Of a DNA stretch of 64,000 nucleotides, positions 14,901 to 27,073 are shown piece by piece. The position numbers were made by a program, and so were the translations under genes. Origin of the DNA: Chamaea fasciata (taxonomy: Eukaryota; Chordata; Aves; Passeriformes; Sylviidae). Position 1 is the stretch's first letter, and the number at the start of each line of letters is the position of its first letter. The notes beneath the pieces are model-generated. The model saw only the letters and a list, made by a program, of their open reading frames with translations. It was not told the DNA's origin and did no database searches. The stretch lies in contig JARCOQ010000001.1 of the NCBI GenBank assembly GCA_029207755.1, positions 95,646,640-95,710,639 on the forward strand, given 5' to 3'.

Positions 14901-17900
14901 AATATTGCCTTCTTTCAGTGTGTTACTGTGGAAGCAACTTAAAAGAAGTATTGTGTGGATCAAAGGAAGAATTCTCTGATGGTTTTGGGAGTTTCTCATG
15001 TCAGAATATATGTGGCAAGTAAGATCACTTTAACATAGGCTTTTAAAAAGAAAAAGGTCATTCTATTCACAATGACTCATTGTGATACTTTTAGATATTT
15101 CCCCTTTTAATTTTTTCTTGCTTTCTATTATGTTTCTTTGATTTTCTTTCCCAGAAAATTAAATTGTGGGAGGCACAACTGTAACCAAATATGCCATCCT
15201 CAGCCTTGCCAGCTCTGTCCACGACTTCCACAAGTTGTATATCGTTGTCCCTGTGGTCAGACTCCTCTCAGCAAGTTACTGGAACTAGGATGTGTTGAAC
15301 GTAAAATTTGCACAGATCCGATCCCCTCGTGTGGAAAAACGTGTGGCAAACCTCTTTCTTGTGGTAGCTATGGTAATTAAAAATTTCTGTATCAAAGTAT
15401 TTGAGGTATATCATAGTGTCACCGAAAAGTCAGGTGAATAGAACATCTTAACACCATTGCAGTATTAAGAAGCAGGTATTCTTTATTGTGGCGACAGCTG
15501 CAGGGGGGATAGCTTCATGTAACGTGCATTCTGATTCTCTGCAAATAAATTGCTTATATACCTTAATTACATACATATGCTTCACAATTTGTAGAAATCT
15601 AATACATATTATAATTTCTCATTACCATAAAACTCTCCTCCTGGCTCAGTCTTTTTATGGTCTTGTTTTGGCTGTGTTTGCATTTCTATGCCAGATGTAC
15701 TCTCTTCCTCAGTTCCTTTATCTTCCCTGTGGCCTTGCTGTGGAAGCAGGGCACACCTGTTTCTTTGTTAAGAGTACACAGACAGTCTTTATTCTTAGAT
15801 TAACCTTTTGATATCAAGAGTTTTGAAAACAAAACAAAAAGTGGTCTTTAAATGTTTAATTTCAAGAAATAAATATTTTATTAGCAATTTTGAGTTTTAA
15901 CCAAAATGAGTGTAAAAACCACTGCAGAGGCTGCAGTCTGGCTGTGTGTTCATAGTAATGCTTTAAAATAAGGAAATAAAACCCAGCTGTGCATAAGCTT
16001 AGTATTGTTGACCAGTGATGCTCCTAATAAATATGAAGGTCCAGGTCATAGAAATTTTTTATTTTTAATATTTGTATTTTCATTTTGCCAGAGTTCATTC
16101 ATACATGTGAAAGCCTTTGCCACGAAGGAGACTGTAGACCATGTTCTCACACATCAAATATTTATTGTAGGTGTGGCTTCAAAAAAAAGGTGAGTGTGTA
16201 ACCATGGAAACAGGTAATCTTTGCTGCTTTTTAAAGCTGTGGAGAAAATGGAGCTGAAGAACCATAAAGAAGTGCTCTGCTCCTTAGTTGCAAGAACCTA
16301 TGTTGTATTCTAATTGATAGATGGTATCTTGTTTATACTGTGAAGTGGTAACATGCTTTTTACTATGGCAGCAATTTTTAAAGTATTTTGGCAGAGTTTG
16401 AACAGAGTTCTATTAGTGTAAACAGTCTGCGAAATCCTGTATTGTTCTGGAGTATTTTTGTAGCATGAGGAATTGGTAATGTTGCCAAGAGTAAACTGAG
16501 AGGAGAAAGGCAGCCTAATTAAAACTTTATAGTATTAGCTTGTAGTCTCCTTGCAGAAGTTTTTGTAGAGACTATGTTGTTACTGCTTCTGGTTCTTTTT
16601 ACATTTATCTAGTGATCCTGCAGATCCTCAGCTATTGTTATTTAGTAATTATCTTATTTTAAAACTAGGCTACTTTCTGTAGTCATAGATTTGAAATTTT
16701 TGGCTATTATCACAGCTTTGATGACTTTTCTGACCTGTTATATATCATCTGCAAGTAGAGGTGGCTTTTGAATATGTAAGTCTGTAGGTGCACAGAAATG
16801 ACTGAGAGTTTGCTAGGGGTTGGAACAGTTTTCTCCTACAAGTTTGCTCAAGGTAATTGTGGGGTAGAAGGCTTTAGATTGCATTTTGAATCCTGAAATA
16901 AAGTACTGAGGTTTTGGGTTTAGTTTGTGAAATTTCTCACACACCAGAAAGATGCTGCTTTAAAAAGAAGGAACTACAGTGATAATTTAAATCAATTATG
17001 AAAAATGTGATACTCAGAAATGACAGTTTAGAATATGAAGTTGTGGTGAATGGTTCAAATGTCAGCAACATTATTTTCATCCATCACATTTTATTTTCAT
17101 GTTGAGGTCTTCAGGTATAACTTTGTAGATCGTAACATTTGGCTTCTTCCTTTCTCCTGTCAGACTTGCATTTTTGGGACCATTGGTCAAAGCACAAATT
17201 TATGCACTCTTGTCAGTATTCTCTGGGAGAGCTTTGTTGTTTTCCATTACGCAGATTTCTGGTTTCTTTGGACAAGCCTGATTCTCTCAGTGACACTTAA
17301 TTCTGCTGAATTAAGTGGAGAATACAAAACTGCATTTTTTTTTTAATTGGTATTGAATCTTTAAGGAACAAATATTGTGTTAAAAGATTTGAGGATTTTT
17401 TTTTCCAGTTTTTATTTCCTATTTTGTATACATCTGTGTTATAGACATGGAAACTGAGCGTGCTTCTTCCTTCTTGTAACCAAGTGTTTTCTAGATAAGT
17501 ATGTTTCAGTCGTTTCATCTATTTTATTCTAATGGCTCCTTGTTTGTTTCCTAGGAAATCCCATGTGCTCTTCTCAGAAATAAAGGTACAAGATTATGAT
17601 AAATACATAATGTAGAATTGTTTAAAAATTATCACAGCTCATACTAATTTGGGGTTTGACTGGCAGAGTTGGCAAACAGATGATCTGTTCTGCATCTTTT
17701 ATCCGTACTTCTATGCCAGGTTGGTTATTTCAGCTGCTTGTTTGTGGTACTGGTCATGCTGCTATGATTGGGAAAAGGTTTGAAATAAAGTTCTTTGGTT
17801 TTCATTCATCTTTTACATAAGGAAAGACTTCCTTACATTTGATGTCAAAGATTTCAGACAATGTCTGTTTTATTTTGGACAGTTTCTTACGCCACCTGCC

Positions 17901-20900
17901 ATATTCAATAGGTTGCCATCCCCCTCCTGCTCCCGTCATCCTTTATAACTTTTGGTCAACTCGCACATCTCAGATTCAGTTTTGCTCTGATCTTGCCTAT
18001 GTTTCTGGGGATATACAAGCTTTGATTCTGCTTCACATTGTATGGTGCTGCTCTTTGCAGCTGGTCTTTGCATCTGACCATGGCAGAGAGTTCCTGTTTG
18101 ATGCTTCTTGGTATTTTGGATGTAATGTCTCAAAATTCCTCTCAGTGAAATCTTTACTTTGATTTATCTCTGTCTACTGAGGTATTTATTTACAAGATAT
18201 ATAAGGAAGTAATATGCATATTTTCTAATATGAGCTTTTGTATATGAAGGCTTTGCTCATATGGAATCCATAAGTGATTCCCTTTTGTTAGCTGTGTATA
18301 GTAATAAGGATATTCTTTGCTAGCAGAAGTTTAATGACCATATAGCAGTAGTTGTTTTTAACTGAACTTTTACTGCCCCACCAATTTAAGCAGTCTGAAA
18401 TTGGATGTTTGTACTTCAGTGTATCCGAATATCCTGTTTTCTTTGTTCTATTGTATGGAGCTTATGGTGTGAAGGTTAAGGGGAAATAAATAAGCTTCAT
18501 GTATTCTGCTTTCCAAAATTCTTTTGAATAAGGGTTTCTTTAAAGAAAGGCCAGTGCCTGCATGGGGATAATGGTGAGGAAGAACAAGTGATTTAAAAGT
18601 TTGCTTGTTGGCTTACCCTGTGTTAGTTTCTCCTAGGCCATGCGCTGCAACAGCCTTAGCATAATACTGTGATTGCAGGTTTTATTCTCAGCATACACAA
18701 AGATATACAAAGACCTAAAAGTTAGGACTTTGGGGGGCTTTTTATTTTTTTGATAGCTGCTATTACATTCATGTGTGACAAGCGATGCAACAAGAAGAGA
18801 TCATGTGGACGACACAAGTGTAATGAAGTTTGCTGTGTGGTAAGCGCACCTTTGGTTTTATAAAATTGTTTGATGTGGTGTGTTTGATTTTTGTTTGTGA
18901 TGTTAACAGTCTTTTTTTCTTTTTTATCTTTCCATTTTTGTGCATCTTCATTCTCTATTTGCTGTGTGGTCATGCTCAAAAAGTTTGTGTGTGTGCATGT
19001 ATTTTGCAAGTTTTGTTTTTAGGTATCATTTTAAATGTAAAATCACATTTCAGGCTAAATGCAGTTAAATCAGTGTAAAGATGCTTTTTGTCAATGCAGA
19101 GAGAATGGAGAGGGAAAGCATGTTACTTAATAGGAGAAGTATAAACCTTATAGTTGTGTCTATAACAGAAGTCTTAACAGAATCTGCTTTAAAATTTGTG
19201 TATCCATACAGTGATGGAAAAACTGTATTAATTTGGCCTAAGCTATTTTTTGCACTATACAGTTTTGTCAGTCTATTATTAGAAGTGGATTGGAACCTCA
19301 AAGAGAAGAAAATAACCAATAAGGTTTATAGTTCAGTTCTGCTTTTCCTTTTTTGCCATCTCTTAGGACACAGAACATAAGTGCTCTTTGGTTTGTGGTC
19401 GTAAACTCAACTGTGGGCTTCATAGATGTGAAGAACCCTGTCATCGGGGTAGTTGTCAAACATGCTGGCAAACAAGTGAGTTATATGCAAAAATACATAA
19501 TTGTTATTTGTTCTAGGAATACATTAATATCTCTGTCTGACCAGTTAAAGTGATCTATTTCACACTCGTGAAAAAGAGAAAGACAGGTGATGTAGATTGT
19601 AAAGATACTGTTTACAGCTCGAAGTGCCTTAGCTGCAGTAGTACATATGTCTCTCCTGTATTATATGCATATGGACATAGTCAAAGACCTCCATTTTATG
19701 GAGACAACTTTTCATGGAAACATCATGGAAGAGGTGCTAGAGCCTTTGAAGCTTACTGTGCTTGAAATAGTATTGTAGTCTGTCTTAACAGCCTGTGAAT
19801 ATAACGTGCATGTTGACTGCATTTCTGATTAGAAAAATAAATATTTCTGTGTCTAAACATTTTTCTTGACAAAGCAAAATAGTAATCTTAGTGTCTCAGA
19901 GGTCCTGTTAGTAACTTCTGGTCTAGTTGAGTCAGAATGCACAGATTTTTCTGAGCAGTTGTTTTTCTTCACTGAATTCCATTAGTTTAATATTTAAGGT
20001 CATTAAACTTCTCCACATTACTGCAGTATTTTTGAGGATTGTATTTCACTCTCAGATTAAAGGAGACCTAAGGATTTTCTCCATTGTTGAATGGGATGCC
20101 TCCATTGTAAATTGCTCCACTGTTGAATGTGATACAATCTAGAGGTCAATCTTCCCTGCTGAATTTTTTCTGAATACAGGAAAAAGCAGTTACATACTTC
20201 AGGAACCAGATGATGATGATGATGATGATTATTATTATTATTGTAGCTTGACTTAATCCTCTGTGTCCCTGAAGTTTCCCATTCTGAACCTGTCCAGAGG
20301 TAAATCAACTAAGACTCTTTAAAGATTTATCTGCTTTCTGTGGATGCTGCTTGTTGAGATTTCAGAGGCATACAATGTATGATTCATTATGATTCTGACC
20401 CTGTAGTTGATGGTGAGTCCTTCTTAGCACTCAGAAAGCCATTTACTATCATTCACCTGTCTAGTCAGCACTTTGCAGTTGGTTTATATCAGCCATGGTA
20501 TCAAATGCCATGGTATAGTCAGCTTTAAGTAATTTGCCCACTCATTAGATTGGATTTCTTGCCCCTGCTTTCATCTCTGCTACTGTTTTTGCTAGGAACG
20601 GTGAGGGCTGACCAAGGTGCAATACTTGAGGGCATCTACACCTCTGTGTTATTCCCAGATACTTTACTTTCCTAGTGTAATTTCCTCAGTGCTGATAAGT
20701 GTGGTGCCTTTCTGAGCTGAGGTTTCTTTATGCATACACAGTCTACTTCAAGACAGGAATTCATCTCTTGGGGGAAAATTAATGATGTCAGCATTAGAGA
20801 CAGTGCAATAAAAAAAAAGATGTTTCCAGATACTGTATTTATGCCCTTTGGATCAGACCTCTCTGCACTCTGTCCCCATTATCCTGATTAGTGAAAGTAA

Positions 20901-23900
20901 GGGACTTCTCATTGTAAGATTCTTCACTTACTATTTTTCATCAATGGTAAGCAACAATGTAGCTGTTTAACATTCAGGTCTTCCAAAGACCTTGGTGTCT
21001 AGTCTTTCATCTTCCTGGACTAAGGAAGATTTGTAGCTTTGGAGCACAGAATGTTATAGGTTGTTTCAAGACTTGTAGTGAGGGACAGCAAAGCACTATT
21101 CTTTCCCATGCTTCCTTTCCACAAGAAGTCCATAGACATTCTGAGTATTTTCTACTTTTCTTTCTACTTCTTTCTTCTAACCCATAATATTTTGTTCTCC
21201 CTAGCATTCCTAAATTTGCTGTAATTTATTGTAATTTAGTCTCCTTAGACAGAAATTGCAGTTCTTTTTACTAACTGCTGTACTTCAAGATTCTTGGGCA
21301 AATGAGTAGGATCTGGCCAGAGATTTAACTGATGGAAGAGATCATTAAAAATAACCAGACTTGAGAAATTTCTGAACATAACACAAAACATTGAAAAGCT
21401 GAAAAAAGTTTCAGATAGGAAGTTTCACATCTGTTACCCGTAAGGGTGAGAGAGGTCTGAGCTTCACAAATAGTTGGAGAAACGAGGTATAGGGAACCTT
21501 TTTAAAAGTGGAATTTCCAAGGCCAACAGAACTCTGGTAGTTGGGTAATGCTGCTATAATCACACTAATAATAGCAGAAATAGCAGATTTGGTTACAGAT
21601 GTAGCTGAATGGGGCCAGTGGCCACTGGCTGGATTTGCATCCAGGTTTTGGAAGCAAGGGGCTACAGAATCGGCTTCTGTGTGAAGCTGTTAGAAGCTTT
21701 CCCAGTGTCCAGCAGAGTCAATGCCAGCTGGTTCTAAGATGGCTCCACCACTGGCCAAGGTTAAGCCCATCAGGAATAGCAGTAACATCTCCGTGATAAT
21801 GTATTTAAGAAGTAAAAAAAAGTTATTGAATAGATGTTATTGCAGCCAGAGAGGAGAGGAGGCAGCTATGCAGACACTTAAGATCAGTGCGAAAGGAGGG
21901 GGAGGAGGTGCTCAGGTGCTGAAGCAGAGCAGCTGTTGGGGAAAAAAGACCATGGTGAAGCAGCTGTGCCCCTGCAGCCATGGAGGTCAACAGGAATACA
22001 GAGATCCACCCGCAGCCCACAGGGGAACCCCACACTGGAGTGGGTGGATGCCTGAGAGAGGCTGTGAACTGGTGGGAGTCCTCTGCTGGAACAAGCTCTG
22101 TGCAGGGACCTGCAGACCTGTGGAGAGAGGAGCTTGCACTAAAACAGGTTTCCTGGTAGGACCCCTGACTCTCTCAGGAAACCCACATTGGAGCAGGCTT
22201 TGCCTGTGCACCCTTTGGAACAGTGACCTACACTGGAGCATTTCATGGGGAATTGTTGCATGTGAGATGGACATATGTTGGAGAAGTTCATGGAGAGCTC
22301 CCTGTGGGAGGCACCCAGCTCTGGAGCAGGGAAGGACTCTTTTCCCTGAGCAGGAGTAGGAGCAATGTGTAATCAACTGCACCATTCCCTGACCCCTGCA
22401 CCACTGGGGGGCAGGGTGTAGAGCGGTAAGGGTGGGGGAAAAGTGTTTTTTAAGATTTATTTTACTTCTCAGTATCCTGAGTTTAGAAATAAGCTCAGTT
22501 TTCCCCAAGCTGTGTCTGTGTTTTGCCCGTGATAGTATTTGATGAGGGACCTGTCCTGGTCTTTGTCTCAAGTTAGTATATTTTCTTTCCCTTTTCTGTG
22601 GAAGGGAATGATCGAGCAGCTTTGGTGAGTGCAGGGCATCCAGCCAGGTTCAAGTCACTTTAATGGGTAAAAAATTACTTTGTTAGATTTTTTGGGAAGA
22701 ATCAAGGTGGATGCATAGACAAATGGAATGAAGGCAAAATAAAAAGACACCTTTTGCACAAATGAAACTGTTGGTCAACTTACTTACCTGATAGAGATCT
22801 GTGCACCTCATGTCCACTGTCTGTCCTGTCATAGTTAAGAGATAACATCTTTCAGTATAGACTCATTTCCTGTTCAGTATGTCAGAGTTCTTGAGTGCCA
22901 GCAGCTGGAGGCTTGGCTGCACATCATGGGAGCACATAGTCTTTATGCTAGCAACTGAGAGACCAGATTGATGTATCCTGTGTGCAAACAGCTGGAGAAC
23001 GTGATCTTAAGTTACAAGGACCCCTTGATCTGGGTGCCAGCACATGGAAAGTTGAGGGTTTGTGTGCAATTTTCTAACAAGTTTGCTTCAAAGGTGGATT
23101 AAATAGCTAATAGGAGGAGGTCTGCCTCTGGAAATACCCAAGGTTTCAGCCAGTGCCTAGGAAAGGAGTCTGTCCAGGCATGGCTGTTAGACGGAGTGCT
23201 AGTATTTCAGATTCATGAATGTGGTGTGCATGTGACTTCGGAGTGAATTCTCTGTGTGTGTGTGTTCACTAAAAAGCTTTAGTCCTGATGAGCTGAAGAG
23301 AAGGAAGAGGACTTAGCTATTAGTATTCCTCTTGAATTGTTATTCAGTTGGCTTTGTGTTAGTCTATGTATCTGGTCTTGTTATTGCCATGTATGTATTG
23401 TGTATCTTGTCTCTCTGGAATGTGTGTTCAGTCCTGCCCTAGGCTGGACCTGCATATTGATCAGTAGCCATTAGTATCTATAGAAGTGGGACAGAAGGAA
23501 CATTTAGGTGTTTAGGGTTCAACAGGTTTTGCTTTGATAGACTAGGAAGGAAGAATCCTGTGATTCCAGAGTTAGTCAGAGAACATGCTGAATTCAGACA
23601 CTCCCTTAACACGCTCATCTCCTCTTTGGTTAGAATGGTTGTTTTGTATTTTTGTTGCCCCTTTATTCTCTTACCTCCTCTATCATTTTCCCTTGTTTTC
23701 CCTAATCAACTGCCTCTTTATTCATTTATAGACCAATCATATTCTCTTTTTGTTCTCAGATCTCCTTCTGTATGATGTCAAATGTTTTCTTAGGATTCTG
23801 TTTTTCTAGGCATTTATCTGTTTGAACTGTAGTTTGCATTCCAGCCAGTCTGCCAGGCTTTTTGTAGTCTGAAAAAAGCAGTGAATTGTATTAATTTTTG

Positions 23901-26900
23901 TGCAGTATTTTCATTGGGGTGGTGTATGTAAGTACTTCTATTACTTTATTACTGATATTTGGATCTTATAAGAGTTTAAAACTTGTTTCCCAAACACAGA
24001 AAATAAAAAAAACGTTCTCAGAATAAAATGGGTACTGTCTGAGACAGAGAACTTCCAAAACATACAGAGTTGGGTTTGAAGTATTTGGACAGGTTCCTAA
24101 GATGCCTTTGAGGATCCATATAATAACAAATACCATAAAGAAGACTTGCTGTCTTTTGGTAATTTTCTTTGGAATCTTTTTAGTACTATATTCAGGGCTT
24201 GGCAAAATGACAAAATCTAAACACTGGTCTGAAAAAGGGTTGTCAGGAAATTTGGAACACAAAATTTCGGTGGTGGGCCTTCTGGAAGAGAATTCAAGAG
24301 ATACCTCCTGTTTTTAAAGTGAAAGGTAGAACAGTAAAGCTTTCAACTTGCCATGAGCATTTTGCTTGCTCCGGTTCAAAATACTGATGTGAAAGAACCA
24401 CTCTATAAGCAAAGCATAATTCCTAACCAAGTCATCATAGTCTAGTTTCATGGCTCTAGGAGCTAATAAAGCTAATAAATTCACTAATTTCAAATATTAG
24501 TGTTTAATATTAAAAAAAGCAAGGCTGGAGTAAAACATTTGTATGTTATGTAAAGATTTCTCATAGTGGAAACATACAAATAGATGTAGCCATTAAGAAT
24601 ATATTTGACTTTTTTTTTTCAGGTTTTGATGAGTTAACTTGTTACTGTGGTGAATCTGTGATTTACCCCCCTGTACCCTGTGGCACTCAGCCACCAGAGT
24701 GTAAAAAAACATGCACCAGGCCACATGACTGTGATCATCCAGGTAAGTGAGGCCATTCAGTTTTGATTGGGGTTTTGTTATTTGTTTGGGGTTTCTTATT
24801 GGTTGATTTTGTTGTGTGGTTGGTTTATTTTTTCTAATTTGGGGTTCTTTTAATCAAAATGTAAAAAAGTGTACATAGCTCTATTTGAAAATATATATGT
24901 AAGGTTTCCGCTTAAAAACCACCCAGCTAAAAACATTCAATGAATGCTACTAGTGGTACTTCTCACTGGTAAAAGCACTGGCATTTTTTCTTATTAGTCA
25001 CAACATATTAAATGCTGTGTTCCAAAGATCAAGTGCTCTATTGAAACAGTAGGATTATCAAGTGAACAGTTATTTTCTATGTTCCTTGGAATTACATTGG
25101 CTGATCTAAAAATAAATAGCATGGGTCAAACAGTTTCTGACAAATTCTGCCTGAGAGTATAACTCTATTCACAAGTTAGAATATTACCTGCTATTTAATT
25201 TAGAGCATATAGGGAACATTCACATAAACACTTGGCATCATAATTGTTAAACAACACATTATTCTTTCATGACTCATCATCCTTCCCATAAGTTGTGTAG
25301 TTTTGAAATGCACACTCATGTTTAATAGTCTTTACTGTCTGCTTTAATGCATTCAACTGAAGTATACTAATGAAACTGTTACAACTTTTATATTTCTCTG
25401 ACTGCAGTGTACCATTCATGTCATAGTGAGGAGAAATGTCCCCCCTGTACCTATCTCACTCAGAAATGGTGTATGGGCAAGCATGAAGTAAGTCTGGACA
25501 ATTAATGTTTTTGAATACTAAACAATTTTTTAGGACTGTATGCTTAGATTTTTGTGTCTTCTTTGAAATGGAATGTTACTGGAGTTGGAGTTTAATGTGA
25601 TTAAATTAGAGAAGTATATGATTTATTCCACATGCATTCAAACCAACTGCTGTATTGGACTATATTATAAAACAAAACTCATTCTTGACCTAAGATCTTT
25701 TAGTATTAAGATTCTTACGTGGACAGAGCCAAATGAAGGTGTGAACAGTAAAATCACTTTAAGATTTCCCTTGATAATTTTTACTTTCCTCTTTCAGCTG
25801 CGAAGCAATATTCCTTGTCATCTCACTGACATTTCCTGTGGACTTCGCTGCAATCAAATGTTAAAATGTGGAATGCACAAATGTAAAAGAATCTGTCATA
25901 AAGGAGAGTGTCTTATAGATGAAGAGTGTAAACAGCCATGTATTATTCCAAGGCTGTATTGTAATCATCCATGTATGGCTCCATGTCATCCTTCTTCACC
26001 CTGTCCAACAACATCCTGCTCTGCAAAGGTTAGATACCCAAAGAAAATTCCCTGCAAAGTAACAGGTGAATTGTATGGTTTAATTCTCGGCCAGTAACAG
26101 TTGTGACGTTTGTATATTGATAGCATGCAATTTTTTCTTTAAACCTAAAATACTGATTCTTTTAAAAATAAAACTATTCATCACTTCTAGTTAGCCATTA
26201 TTCCACTAAAAAGGGACTTCTAAAATGAATAAATTTATAGCCTTCACACACCTCCGTGGCTATAAAAAGACAAAACTTTAAAAAGCTGCTCACTTGTGTG
26301 ATATGGCAGGTTGATCTTCAGTGTGAATGTGGAAGAAGAAAGGAGAGTATGATTTGCTCAGAAGCATCCAATACATATCAAAGGTTGGTATGGTAATAAT
26401 TCTTTCAATTCCTTAGTGGACTTGCTGCTTCACGGTTTGATTAAATTTCAGACTTGACTAAATAGATTTAGTTCACGAGATTTTTCATGTTTTTTTATAC
26501 TTTGACATATGGTGGTTTTGGAGGGGGGGTTGGTATTTCCCTGAGCTTTCATATCAGCTGTGCTGTAGTAGAACACATTTATTTTTTTACTGTTGTTAGT
26601 CTAACTATGGTGGTGTGTCAAAGCTTGACTCTCCCATATGTGGAACTCTGTTTTACCTACACAGAGCAATTAGTTACAGACAAATTTGTCAAGTCCAGAT
26701 TCAGGCTCCTGAGTTTAGGTAATTGCAGTCCATGTGCAACTTGCTGTCCAAGTTTCCAATCATGTGTGATGTAACCTAGTCAGCAGAGATGATGGATGCT
26801 AAAGAGTGATTTGAAGTAATTCTGAAATAGCTAAATTTAGGTTGGAGGGCTTTGGCATCTAAATCTTGGGTTTTAATATGCAAACTGAGCCCTACCCAAC

Positions 26901-27028
26901 TCTATTTATTGCAACATTCTCCAAATCCTATGTCTAAACTTATTTTTCTCTCTCAGAGAGAGCAAGGAATGGACATAGGAAAAGAAGAGAAGTGGGGCTT
27001 CGAAACTTCTGAAATGAATATAATAGTA

Positions 27029-27073
<45 letters not shown>

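Larger units (their letters stand above)
19476..24622 (+). other. 5.1-kb NFX1 intron with LTR and microsatellite
   Basis: It carries a compound trinucleotide repeat (20210-20242) and a sense-strand LTR-like element (about 21620-22662). The stretch 22780-23500 is unlike typical intron in texture and may be further retroelement remnant, but I cannot name it. Confidence 0.6.

Noticed and set aside
21721..22359. 212-codon open frame on the plus strand
   Set aside because: It lies wholly inside the LTR-like repeat, has no domain, and shares blocks with frames in the other LTR copies (TMVKQL).
27028..27071. CRISPR-like or structured repeat
   Set aside because: It is a simple TAA microsatellite without spacers. 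This is vertebrate nuclear DNA and no CRISPR array is expected.
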